Below are positions 52,717 through 63,360 of a stretch of DNA of 64,000 bases, one piece after another (position 1 is the stretch's first letter; the number at the start of each line of letters is the position of its first letter). A program made the position numbers and the translations under genes. The notes under the pieces were generated by a model that was given only the letters and a program-made list of their open reading frames with translations, was not told the DNA's origin and did no database searches. The stretch covers positions 1-64,000 of the forward strand of contig MSJI02000661.1 in NCBI GenBank assembly GCA_001931905.2, given 5' to 3'. Origin of the DNA: Cladosporium sp. IMV 00045. Taxonomy: Eukaryota; Ascomycota; Dothideomycetes; Cladosporiales; Cladosporiaceae.

Positions 52717-54065
52717 ATGAGTGGAGGCAGGCCAGACTACTACCGGGAGCAAGCCCGGTCGGCATACAAGCGCAAGGACTACAGAAATGCGCTACAACTC
52801 TTCGACCGCGCGATCGGCCGCTCGCCGACGGTCGAACTCTACGACAACCGCGCGGCATGCAACGATAAGCTGAACCAGTTACCAAATGCCCTCAAGGACG
52901 CCAAGAAGGCCATCCAGCTCGCCAGAGAGGATCCGCGTGGCTACATTCGTGCTGGCAACATCCTTGTCAAAATGGACAAGAAGAAGGTGGCGCTGGAAGT
53001 CTACGACCACGGTTTGAGGAGCGTCAAGCACGTCGGAATCAGCTACGAGGTACGGTGTTCTGACGCCGAAAATCCTATCAAGCTCTTCACTAATCATCTC
53101 ACAGACACTGAGAAAGGTCCAAAGCGAACTATTTGCCGAATTAGCACCAGAGAAAAGCGTGGATCCCCTCTCACGCTTTCCAGTTGAGCTCGCCGAGCAG
53201 ACCTTGGGCTACCTAAGCTTCAAACAACTCATGAATGTATGCCGTGTATCGAAAAAATGGACCACCTTCATCAATGGCTCACCAAATCTGTGGCGCGACC
53301 TCGACCTTTCTCACGCTCGACGCAAAGTGAAGAATGCCTTCGTCAGCAGAGCAATCAACATTGGCCGCTTGAAATTGAAAGCTGCAACTCTCGGCAATTT
53401 GTACGACTTCCACAAAGTTATTCGAGCCCTGGCCAACTCTGGTACACTTGAAAACCTCACTTTACTGGACGATCATGTCATTACCGATGACACGAGCCGC
53501 GATTTTTCCCGGTTCAATAATCTTAAATTGCTGGACTTTCGGGGTGCAGTAACACATCATGCCAGGGTGGTGAGAATTCTTCATAGTCTTTCTCCTACAC
53601 TTGAGGTGGTCCGGTTTGAGAAACTGATGTTAGCCCCTTATGGAGTTCAGCTACCCCTGCTCCCTGCTGTTGAATTTCCGAAGCTGCGAACCTTGGAAAT
53701 CACCACCCCAAGCTTTGGCACAGACCTGGACCAATCTGTCTTTGTGTTCCACAGAAAGATGCGCAACCTTGAGAAGATAAAACTGCACGAATACCAACCG
53801 GTTCATATCCACGACGTACTGGAGTTTCAAGAGCTGAGGCAATTGACACACCTGGACCTCCTGCTGAATATCTCCCATGCGAACAAGATCAGAGTTCCGG
53901 GGACTCTCAAGTCTTTCGCGATCGCGACGTGGAAACCTAGTCACGCTCATTTCTTCGATAACCATCCAAACTATCCTCCACTTCGATGGCACTTATCTCA
54001 TTTGGAAGAGCTGAGAATATGTGTGGCCGATGTCCCATTCCACTGCCTCGGGCTTGTATTAAAGA
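52717..54065 (+). CDS. DIA2: Dia2/Pof3-like TPR, F-box and LRR protein, truncated by gap (copy 1)
   Basis: Exon 1 (52717-53049), a 55-nt intron (GTACGG donor, CACAG acceptor) and exon 2 (53105-54065, cut by the gap) give the first 431 codons of the gene seen whole at 59211-60981. TPR repeats, the F-box and part of the leucine-rich repeats are present. About 17 residues differ from copy 2 (roughly 4%), more than in the other duplicated genes. The frame seeming to continue past the N run is an artefact. Confidence 0.87.
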
Positions 54066-54085
54066 NNNNNNNNNNNNNNNNNNNN
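54066..54085. other. Assembly gap of 20 N
   Basis: Second fixed-length contig join. The left flank lies inside DIA2 exon 2, the right flank inside ADE17 exon 2, and both genes are present whole elsewhere in the window. Confidence 0.99.
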
Positions 54086-55195
54086 TCTTGGCAGTGGGCT
54101 GGTCGACCTCGCGAGAGAGGGCGATCACGTCGCCAAAGCTGCTCATGCGGTCGGCACCGCGGGCGCGGGCGTAGGCCTGCGCGAGGCCGGAGCTCTCAAT
54201 GCCGGCGATGTCGTCGACCATGTAGACCTTGCGCTCGGCCTCGGTGAGGGGCACGCCAATGGCGGCGCCAGCGGGGGAGACGTGCTTGAAAGAGGCGGCG
54301 GCGGGGTAGTCGAGAGCGGTGTCGAGCTCCTTGACGAGTTGCCACGCGTTGAGGGCATCGAGCAGGTTGATGTAGCCGGGGGAGCCAGCAAGAGCCTTGA
54401 AGGGAAGTTTGCCTTCGGTCACGTAGGCGGAGGCGGGCTTCTGGTGAGGGTTGGCACCGTAGCGGAGGGTGAGCTGCTGGTCGCCCTCGCCAGCGTACTT
54501 CCTGCGGAAGAACTCAGAGATGGCAGAGTCGTAGTCGGCGGTGTGGGTGAAGGCCTTGAGGGCGTATTGTTGCCTGCTCTTCTCGGTGACCTCGCCCTTC
54601 TCGAGCTCCTTGAGGAACTCGTGGTAGTCCTCGGGGTCGCTGAGGATGGTGACGCGGTTGTGGTTCTTGGCCGCGGCGCGAAGCAGAGTCACGCCGCCGA
54701 TGTCAATCTCCTCGACGGCCTCGGGGATAGTCACGTTGACCTTGGCGATGGTGTCCTTGAAGGGGTAGAGGTTGCAAATGACATAGTCGACCTTGGAGAT
54801 GTTCTGGTCGGCGAGGTCCTTCTCGTCCGAGGCCAGGTCGCGAGCGAGTATGCCGGCGTGGACGGCCGGGTGGAGGGTCTTGACGCGGCCAGCGAGCATC
54901 TCCGGGGCCTTGGTGATGGCAGAGACATCCCTAGGCGTGGGCAGTCAGACCAATGGGTTCTCTCCAACTTTGATATGATTCCGCCACCAATCGCTCTTTT
55001 GGTCTTCTCTCTCTGTCTTTTTCAACAGGGTCAAACATACTCAACAGGGAAGCCGGCCTCCTTGATCATCTTCGAGGTGCCGCCAGACGCGAGCAGGCGG
55101 ACATTCTGCTTGACCAGGCCCTTAGCGAGGTCGAGCAGGCCGGTCTTGTTGTAGACCGACAAGATGGCGATCTTCTGGGGCGTTTCGGAAGCCAT
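54086..55195 (-). CDS. ADE17: AICAR transformylase / IMP cyclohydrolase, 3'-truncated by gap (copy 2)
   Basis: Exon 1 (55195-55041), a 110-nt intron and exon 2 (54930-54086) give the first 333 residues: the whole cyclohydrolase domain and the start of the transformylase domain, ending after EVDQPTAK at the gap. Very few residues differ from copy 1 (for example Gln for His in the [10 protein letters not shown] stretch). The loss of the C-terminus is due to the assembly join. Confidence 0.9.
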
Positions 55196-55740
55196 TGTGT
55201 GTTGCTGTCGCTTCTTTCGTCGCGGTTGGGCAAAGAAGACAGTGACGGGAAGTGGTACAGAAACAATTCAGTAGTCGTAGTCACTCCGGTCAGCGATTAT
55301 CAAAGTCGTGCCGATCTCGCAAATTTGACTGACAGCCCCACCACGACGAAGACTCAAGCCCCCCTCCTGTTGGAGAAGTGACGTGCGGCTCTGCGTTGTG
55401 ATTATTTCGTTGTGTGCATGTTGATTGGCTGGTGGTACAGAGAACGGGGTGGATGAAGTCCGGCCCCCAAAGCGGAGGGATCTTTGCTAGGATCAGGGTC
55501 TGGCAGTGAGGTTCCGTGTCTGTGCGTGTGTGCCGACGTGATGTCGGGTCGTAATGCTCGTCGTGTTTTCCTTCTAATATACAATGGACCAATTGCGAAA
55601 CTGCGTGCTCTGGCCAAAAAAGCAGAGAAACAGAAGACAAAACAACCATTGGATGTTCAGGGTAACACCAAAAAACGCGTAACGTCATGTCTCCAACCAG
55701 AATAACCCACCGTCTGTCTCTTCGATAATGATCAATTCGC
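55196..55740. other. Intergenic region upstream of ADE17 (copy 2)
   Basis: Counterpart of 49111-49651, with no gene seen. Confidence 0.5.
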
Positions 55741-56268
55741 CTACTCCCAAGGCTCTGAACGCATCAACACCCAGCGAACGTTCTCTTCGACTTCCAGTTC
55801 CCTCATACTGTCGGCAAATGTGTAGTACATGAGTGGGTGCCTGAAGAATAGCTGGTCGATGGTCCATCTGGCCGTTGGATCGTTGGAGAAGTGCGCTGCT
55901 TGCTCCATCTTCCAAAACAAAACCGGCTTGTCGACGACGGCGACGACCTTCGACGGCCCCTCTCCCCCGACTGCAGAGTCCTTCCTCTCTTTGGCGGTGT
56001 TTGGCTGGCTCTCGTAGCGCAGCTGGTCGCGGTCCAGGGAAACCCACGGGACCTCCTGGGATTGCGCGTCATTCTCGCGCGCTTTCTCTGCCTCAAGACG
56101 CTCCTTGAGGAGGTCTTGGGCGCGCTGCGCCTCCTGGCGCTCTTCTTCGATCAGGCGGTCGAGCGCGGCGCGTTGTCTCAAGTAAAAAAAGAGGCGATCG
56201 ATCCCCTCTCTGTCGAGGGTCACAATGCGACCTGCCGGCATGGTGTTGTGGTGAGAGGTTGGTGCCAT
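55741..56268 (-). CDS. Small coiled-coil protein of unknown function (intact copy)
   Basis: The 175-residue protein (or 166 from the second Met, MPAGRIVTLDREG) has a short N-terminal part, a charged helical stretch at about 30-75 (RQRAALDRLIEEERQEAQRA and following) that is probably a coiled coil, and a C-terminal region with an aromatic-rich segment (DQLFFRHPLMYYTF). No domain or membrane helix is recognised and no function is proposed. Its counterpart at 49652-50151 is broken by a frameshift and a stop. The long charged helix and the matched stop codon in both copies support a real gene. Confidence 0.65.
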   Translation of the reverse strand: MAPTSHHNTMPAGRIVTLDREGIDRLFFYLRQRAALDRLIEEERQEAQRAQDLLKERLEAEKARENDAQSQEVPWVSLDRDQLRYESQPNTAKERKDSAVGGEGPSKVVAVVDKPVLFWKMEQAAHFSNDPTARWTIDQLFFRHPLMYYTFADSMRELEVEENVRWVLMRSEPWE

Positions 56269-56302
56269 TGAGATGTGGTTTTGAATGGCGGGAGGAGATA
56301 GA

Positions 56303-56314
56303 GTGTGTGTGTGT
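56303..56314 (+). repeat. (GT)6 microsatellite
   Basis: Short GT tract followed by GGTGTGTGTAG, upstream of the small minus-strand gene; counterpart of the (TG)8 at 50213. Confidence 0.85.
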
Positions 56315-56449
56315 GGTGTGTGTAGTTCGTGCTGGTATGAGCAGTCGAGGGGAAGTTATAGGACGTCTGTTTGCTCCTTCCATTTGGCAGGTGCAACATG
56401 TGAGTTAGAGCAGGAAGGTGCTCTCGACGGCAAGAAGCCATTTTCAGTA

Positions 56450-57534
56450 TGTCTTGCTCGATGATACGACCACGACGGTTATGGAGATGCCTGGTTCAAG
56501 AATTGTTTCTCTCAATGGCAAGAGGGCATCCTTGATTTGACCATCCCTGATGGTACGATCACGACAACTGCAGTCGCTGTCGCTAGCCGTTAGTTCGACC
56601 ATTCCAACATCTCCATCCTGCGGTACCCGACTGTGAAAAAGCCACTCTCTTCCATCGTCCAGGTTTAGCACGACAAACTGGCTCCCCATGGCCGTTGGAA
56701 CATGGCAAGATGCAGGAACGCTTGGGACCGGAATCATTACTCGCTCTCTCTCTCCGGTGGAAGAAAATTGTAACATTATGCCTGATGATACGATCATAGC
56801 CATTACGGAGATGCCGGTCTCAAGAATCGTCCCTCTCAATACCACGAGACTGCGGAGCGCGTTCTCAAAGGAAGGGTCATCGATGAAGCCGTCAGGGACG
56901 TCCACCAAGTTCATGTGGGCCGTCGGTCCATAGGTAAACGAAAACTCGACCGTACGGTTGTACTTACAGACTATGTCTGATGATGCTACCAAAAGGATCG
57001 CAGAGATGTTGGGTTCAAGCATGATTCCTCTCTGTGCTGGGAGATCAGTACTGGCAGACTATGCCTGATGATACGACCATAATGAATCCGGAGACACTTG
57101 ATCTGGATGTCGCTTCTCTCAACTGTATAGGAGCTTTCTCGCTAGGATAGCTTCGCTGGTATCACCTTGGTGAGTGTGGAGATTATATCGATAGCTAACA
57201 CATCTCTCAACGGCGTTACCACTGCTTCCATATGCTCTATATGACGGTACGATCACGAAGTACCTGGGATATCACAGGCCGGCGACTGCTTAAGTTTCAG
57301 GAGTTGGGTCTAGTCTTATGAAGCTATAGTTGACAGCACCCGTACAGACGCGCTCGGAATGTCAAGGTCGATCTGTTGCTCTTCTCAAAGATGAAGTCTT
57401 GAGTTCGATCGACTATGTCTGACGGTTATTGCGCGAAACGCGCTGAGGCAGAACTACTGGAACGCGTTAAATATTGCGTCTCTCGGTAGTGCTATCATTG
57501 TTCGACGTCGCTACACCTAATGGCACTTGCATGA
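56450..57534. repeat. Degenerate periodic array F2, copy 2
   Basis: Anchors at 56459, 56548, 56783, 56978 and 57066 (spacings 89, 235, 195, 88). The 235 step again equals one unit plus the unrelated segment seen in copy 1. The 195 step is not two units: about 110 bp at 56851-56960 has replaced one unit present in copy 1. From 57066 on, the sequence pairs with copy 1 from 50948. Confidence 0.7.
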
Positions 57535-58199
57535 AGTAAGCTGGGAATCAATCGAGGACATAGCACCTGAGAGTGACTCTGCTTTATACTTCTTGCACTT
57601 CATTGAAATCTTCGATATTTGTGATCTTCCAGAATTGAAACAATCGAATGCACATCAGTAGCATAGGTACTTGGGGTTGTGACTAGCTCATGAATGCACA
57701 GTATCGATCAAACATTTGAGACCTAGATCGATCATCTAGTGATCCTATCATTCTACTTGCCATCAGAGGCCGAGCGCTGTCATTGTCTCTTCGTCGATAA
57801 CTCGAGACTTGGACAACCCCGATCGTGGTTATGAATAAACTCAACGCTAGGTAAGCAGTGCCAGGACCCACTCCCAAGTGTGTTAAAACAGCATCATACC
57901 TAACATGCATACCGAAATGAGCCAAAATCGATGTTTGTGACGCGAGTTTGTCTTGAACCCGGCGAGATTTGATTGTGCTCGAACTAAAGTTTCTATTAGA
58001 AGAGACGACATCTCTATCCCGTCGCTGTTTTTGTTCTGTGGAATCTACTCCTGTATCGGGCTTCATTTTACCCTAGCGTCTCTAAAGAGACATCACATGT
58101 CCTGGCAAAAGACTTTTGCCGAAGAACGCGTATTCCATCCAGAGAGGATTCATCTAATGCTTATACCAAGATTGCTAAGTAGAAAAGATGTTTTGGTCG
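57535..58199. other. Non-coding stretch between arrays F2 and F3 (copy 2)
   Basis: Counterpart of 51411-52029, slightly longer, with no supported gene. Confidence 0.45.
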
Positions 58200-59065
58200 C
58201 CGGAACATTTGAACGATAAAGACAATTTTCAGCATCATCAATGTAACTTCTGCTCGTACATCATGACAAACAAGACGAATCGTTTCAAGACGATGAGAGA
58301 GCATCTCTCAAAGTCGTTTTTCTCAGCGACAGCAGAAGTCATTTTTGCTTATGCCCTCATTCTCAGCAATAGGCATATGCTTTGAGGCGTGGAGGAAGAT
58401 GTAACTTTGCAGCTCATCTCAGCATCGCGAAGATTCAGTTGTACTCGTGGCATCGATCCTCATGCTATGAACATGCTCAGAATCGAGAAAATACGTGCAG
58501 AACGTTTCAGTACACCTCAGCATTCTCAACGTTCAATGGTATTCGTACCATCCTCGCTGGTGTTGAAGCAACGATTCAATCTGATACGAGAGGCTGGTCA
58601 CTGACAGCACATCTCAGCATCTTGACTCTTCATATGTACTCATATCATCACTTTCCGACTGAAGGTTTATTCTTGAATATAATGAGAGTTCTTCTGCGTA
58701 GACCTAGCATCTCAACTATCTGGTGATTCTCCTGTGCATGTCTCATCGCCTTCGATATACGGTAAATGCTTGCAAATTCGGAGAGATTGACCTAGTAAAC
58801 ACTGCATCTCTGTGAAACACTTTTACACATTTACTCATATCATCGCCTTTCGATAGGGTAGTTGTTTTAGAATCTACGAAGAGATCCTCAGCCTAGACCC
58901 AGCATCTCAATCTTCGAAGCATTCTCGTATGCCTTTATCCTCGCCGTCAACATACGGCAATTGCTTGAAACGCGGGAGAAATTGAATCGAGAAACCTCAC
59001 ATCTCCGTGATACAATGACGCATTTTTAGTAGTATCTTCACCTTCATCCTCGAACGAGACCTTCA
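58200..59065. repeat. Degenerate periodic array F3, copy 2
   Basis: Clear anchors at 58649, 58747, 58844, 58942 and 59039 (98, 97, 98 and 97 bp apart). More diverged units are anchored near 58262, 58358, 58461 and 58555 (96, 103, 94 and 94). Copy 1 has only about six units, so roughly three are extra here or lost there. Blocks such as CTCAGCAT followed by a T-rich part and ATCCTC/ATCATC recur in each unit. Confidence 0.8.
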
Positions 59066-59075
59066 ATGATCGAGG

Positions 59076-59210
59076 CACGTGCTTATATAAGCGGGTATTT
59101 GTCGGAAGTGCTTGCTCCCCGCGTCGCGCGTCGCGACTCGCATTGCTTTGAACAATCACTCCAACTCCAACTACTTCTCTTCCTGGACCTTTCTATATAG
59201 TAATGCCACC
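59076..59210 (+). promoter_or_regulatory. DIA2 promoter with E-box and TATA box (copy 2)
   Basis: A palindromic CACGTG at 59076-59081 is followed by TATATAA at 59084-59090, 127 bp before the ATG at 59211. CACGTG is the core bound by bHLH factors of the Cbf1/Pho4 type. Use as a promoter is inferred from position and consensus. Confidence 0.6.
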
Positions 59211-60981
59211 ATGACTGAGGGCAGAACAGACTACTACCGGGAGCAAGCCCGGTCGGCATACAAGCGCAAAGACTACAAAAATGCGCTACAACTCTTCGAC
59301 CGCGCGATCGGCCGCTCGCCGACGGTCGAACTCTATGACAACCGCGCGGCATGCAATGACAAGCTGAACCAGTTGCCAAATGCTCTCAAGGATGCCAAGA
59401 AGGCCATTCAGCTCGCCAGAGAGGATCCGCGTGGCTATATTCGTGCTGGCAACATCCTTGTCAAAATGGACAAGAAGAAGGTGGCGCTGGAAGTCTACGA
59501 CCACGGTCTGAAGAGCGTCAAGCACGTCGGAATCAGCTACGAGGTACTATGTTCTCACGTTTTGGATCCTATCAAGCCCTTCACTAATGATTTCACAGAC
59601 ACTGAGAAAGGTCCAAAGTCAACTATTGGCCGAATTAGCACCAGAGAACAGCGTAGATCCCCTTTCACGCTTTCCAGTTGAGCTCGCCGAGCAGACCTTG
59701 GGCTACCTGAGCTTCAAACAACTCATGAACGTATGCCGTGTTTCAAAAAAATGGTCAACCTTCATCAATGGCTCACCAAATCTGTGGCGCGACCTCGACC
59801 TTTCTCACGCTCGACGCAAAGTGAAGAATGCCTTCGTTAGCAGAGCAATCAACGTTGGCCGCATGAAATTGAAAGCTGCAACTCTCGGCAATCTGTACGA
59901 CTTCCACAAAGTTATTCGCGCCCTGGCCAATTCTGGTACACTTGAAGATCTCACTTTACTGGACGATCACGTCATTACCGATGACACGAGCCGCGATTTT
60001 TACCGGTTCAATAATCTTAAATTGCTGGAGTTTCGGGGTGCAGTAACACATCACGCCAGGGTGGTGAGAATTCTTCAGAGTCTTGCTCCTACACTTGAGG
60101 TGGTCCGGTTTGAGAAACTGATGTTAGCCCCTTATGGAGTTCAGCTACCCCTGCTCCCTGCTGTTGAATTTCCGAAGCTGCGAACTTTGGAAATCACCAC
60201 CCCAAGCTTTGGCACAGACCTGGACCAATCTGTCTTTGTGTTCCACAGAAAGATGCGCAACCTTGAGAAGATAAAACTGCACGAATACCAACCGGTTCAT
60301 ATCCACGACGTACTAGATTTTCAAGAGCTGAGGCAACTGACACACCTGGACCTCTTGCTGAACATCTCCCATGCGAACAAGATCAGAGTTCCGGGGACGC
60401 TCAAGTCTTTCGCGATCGCGACATGGAAACCTAGTCACGCTCATTTCTTCGATAACCATCCAAACTATCCTCCACTTCGATGGCACTTATCTCATTTGGA
60501 AGAGCTGAGAATATGTGTGGCCGATGTCCCATTCCACTGCCTCGGGCTTGTATTAAAGACAGATGCAGAATATAGCGAGGCGCCACCTGCCCTTTTACGA
60601 ACCCTTTCCATGGCTAAGAGCAATGTCGGTAGAGACGGTGCGCTCACAACGCGTCTCGGAGCAGGAGTCGATGGCATAATGCACTCGCGTCTCGCTGCGC
60701 TCGAGAGGTTCAGCCTTGAGGGATGCTTGGATCCTGATGACAACACCATGGCTTTGATCAAAGAACACGTGCCCAAGCTACGCTCTTTGAACGTGAGCGG
60801 GTCTGTCGTCACCGGCGCAGGGATCAAATCGCTCATTGAGTTGGGCTATCTGAAGCACCTCGTTGCCTATGATTGTCGTTACTTGGGCTTGGACGCTGTC
60901 GAGTGGGCGCGCAAGGCAGGTGTGAGAGTTGAGTATGGGATGACAACAAACCTGTCTGGGGGCAAGAAAGTCAGGTATTGA
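59211..60981 (+). CDS. DIA2: Dia2/Pof3-like TPR, F-box and LRR protein, complete
   Basis: Exons 59211-59543 and 59599-60981 with a 55-nt intron (GTACTA donor, TTTCACAG acceptor) give 571 residues. TPR-like helices occupy about 5-110 (YYREQARSAYKRKDYKNALQ, then ELYDNRAACNDKLNQ). An F-box follows at about 135-175 (LSRFPVELAEQTLGYLSFKQ), then leucine-rich repeats to the C-terminus. This domain order is that of budding-yeast Dia2 and fission-yeast Pof3, the substrate receptors of an SCF ubiquitin ligase that acts at replication forks, including CMG helicase unloading. The ATG at 59211 is preferred over an upstream in-frame Met because it follows a Kozak-like CCACC and is shared by both copies. 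Confidence 0.9.
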
Positions 60982-61586
60982 TGACGGACAATGACGCGTA
61001 ACAATCGACACCCGGACTGCCAACAGACAAGCATTGTCGGTGCTACCGCGTCGCAGCTACGATTACTGCACGACTTGGAGATGTTCTTTGGCTTTTTGTT
61101 TGCTACTTTTGCTTTGGTTTTCGGAAGACCTGCTCAGGAAGAGCAGGCGGTTCGGTTACTTTGATGCAAGCGATGATGATACCCCCTTCGCATGGCGTCC
61201 CAGGGACAGAAGAAGCATGCATGAGGAGTTTCTGGGATACTTTATTTCTTTCTTTGGTTCTACTCCTGGTCGCTGATGCCCAGCTCTTGACTTCCGGCTT
61301 CGAGTTTCTTTTCTTTTGGCTTTGTGTTATTGCATGGCTCGGTGAAGAGGATTTGGAACAGCTCAGCAAAACAGCTGAAAACTTGTATTTGTCGTGTACA
61401 CTACTAATGAAACGGATAACGATTCCCAAAATTGAGAATAATGGCTCACTGCGTCTAACAAAGCTTGCGTTTAAAGAAAAAGATCTTGACACGGTCGGAG
61501 CGGTGACATGGTCTCTATATTCCAGCACAAAACACGCGAACTCGTAAGTCTTTCTTTCCACAGTATTCTCGGCAAGCCATATGCTC
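60982..61586. other. Tail-to-tail intergenic region
   Basis: A 605-bp spacer between convergent genes. Frames of 80 and 128 codons on the plus strand lack recognisable features and are treated as chance. Confidence 0.5.
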
Positions 61587-62951
61587 TCATATATAGGGCG
61601 ATTCTTTCAGCGCCGCCTCGGTTTCCGACTTCGCCTCGTATCCATACAGCCAAGGTTGCACGACCGGACATTGCCAGCGGCTGGGAAACTTTGTATCAAT
61701 CTCTTTGCCCAACTGAGACAGCATCAAATCGTCACGCGCCTGCTGCTCTGCTCCATTGAGCATATGAAAGTCTTTCCTCTGAGCAAAAGTCTCGCGCACA
61801 ATCGCTTCGCCCCTTCTTTTTCTCAACCGCTGAAACAATGCTAGTGCTTGCGGCAACTGATCTTTGCGCTTCAACGCGCCAAGCACGTAGCCCAAGACCG
61901 CGCCGTCTTCGAGAGAACTGTTTGCTCCTTGAGCGAGGTAAGGTAGCATCGAGTGCGCGCTGTCTCCGAGGAAAACGAAATTGCTCTTCTCGCTCGTCCA
62001 GCTTTCAAGTTCCGAGCGGTGCATTAATTTCCACTTATCGACGGTTTTAACGCGGTCGAGGAAGCGGTTGAGAACGGGGTCCCAGTCTGTGAAAATCGCG
62101 CGCATCTCGTCCAGTGATCCGGGCTGTCTTGCTACGCCTGGAGGGAGCGTGTCGGGGACGAGGAGCACGATGTTGAACATCGTTCCGCCTCGGAGAGAGT
62201 ACGCGACGACGTGGGAGTTGGGTCCGATCCAGAAATTGCACGACGGGTTCGAGACCCAGTCGTAAAGCTCTTGGTCGCCTTCGAGATCTTCTAGCTTGAG
62301 AACAATTCTGTAGGCGAGATCGCCCGTCGGCAAAGGCTCGTCGGACGTCCCTTCCGCTGCGAGGAATCGCTCCCTACATTTTGACCAAAGCCCATCTGCC
62401 GCGACTATCAAGTCAGCCGTCAAGGTTTCTCCATACTCCAGACAGAGCGACGGTGCTTCGAAGTCGACATCCTTGACTCTCGCACCCAGCCTGACTTCAA
62501 CGCCTAACTGTCTCGCTCGCTCATACAGCGCGACTTGCAGGTCCACGCGATGCAGGTCCCAGAATGGCGCGTCGTACTTTCTTCGCATGTCCAGGTTGAA
62601 ATCGTCGGTTCGCGAGAGTAATTTGCCATCGGAATACCTTCTCACAGCCAGATAAGTGGGCTCGGCGGCTTTTGGTTGGAGAGTCTCGAGGATGCCCCAT
62701 TCTGCGAAGAGTTTGCTTGCGTTGGGCGTGATTTGAAGGCCGGCGCCAATCTTTGAAAATCGTCAGTACTGTACAGTCCGATATGGAAGAGAAAAAAAAC
62801 GGGGGTTTCTTTGTACTTCTGCAAGCTCTCTCGCCGCTTCTACAACCAGTACTTTGTGACCTGCTAGCGAGCATGAAACCGCGGCGGCGAGGCCGGCGAG
62901 TCCAGCGCCGACGATTGTGACATCCAGAAGTGACGGTTTAGCCTCAGCCAT
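61587..62951 (-). CDS. FAD-dependent monooxygenase, salicylate-hydroxylase-like
   Basis: Exon 1 (62951-62817), a 66-nt intron (GTACAA donor, ACTGAC branch, AAAG acceptor) and exon 2 (62750-61587) give 432 residues. The Rossmann motif VGAGLAGLAAA is near residue 14, the DG motif near DGLWSKCR, and the second FAD motif is GDSAHSMLPYLAQGANSSLEDGAVLG. This is the group A flavoprotein hydroxylase plan, shared by salicylate hydroxylases and many fungal secondary-metabolism or aromatic-catabolism enzymes. The substrate cannot be told from sequence. It is divergent from the DUF3500 gene. Confidence 0.87.
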
Positions 62952-63360
62952 TGTTATGTCGTGTAACCTTTGCAGATTACCTTATATTGTTTGAGGAACG
63001 AGTCCTGGTTTGTATGCCTTTGGGGAAGAGGTAGGCCTTAGGGCATGAACACGAGACTCGGCTACCGGCACTGTAGGCTCGGCCTCATCTACGCCGAATG
63101 AGACCATGTCTACTTTTCTTACTAGGTCAACTGTGATGGTCATCTGTTGAAAGTAAGTGTTTCCGTGCAAGATCCCACTCGCACGAAGGCAAACGTCAGT
63201 CTGTGGAGAGCGGGGAAACGATGTCGGCAGCTGGGGCACTTTCTCTCGGCAATGAGTTCTACCGGGCATTTCCCAGCAACACGACAGATCACAACATAAG
63301 AAGCTAACATACCTTGATATTGCGTAAGAACCATACATCAGCGTCAAGTAACTTACAAAA
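62952..63360. promoter_or_regulatory. Divergent promoter, monooxygenase / DUF3500
   Basis: A 409-bp interval between two divergent start codons, so shared regulation is possible. No TATA box is obvious, and short frames inside it are unsupported. Confidence 0.5.

Larger units (their letters stand above)
48000..54065. repeat. Duplicated block B, copy 1 (matches 54086-60559)
   Basis: This 6.1-kb block (ADE17 5' part, small minus-strand gene, arrays F2 and F3, DIA2 5' part) recurs at 54086-60559. The edges again coincide with the 20-N gap: 54086 pairs with 48000 and 54065 with 60559, both inside genes. Copy 2 is about 400 bp longer, mainly because it has more array units. Confidence 0.9.
54086..60559. 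repeat. Duplicated block B, copy 2
   Basis: Second version of 48000-54065, continuing to the right into the DIA2 3' end and unique sequence. Same order and orientation; extra length comes from additional F3 units and small insertions in the intergenic arrays. Confidence 0.9.

Noticed and set aside
61161..61547. 128-codon plus-strand frame with hydrophobic start between DIA2 and the monooxygenase
   Set aside because: Lies in a tail-to-tail spacer, has no recognisable features, and no splice or promoter support.
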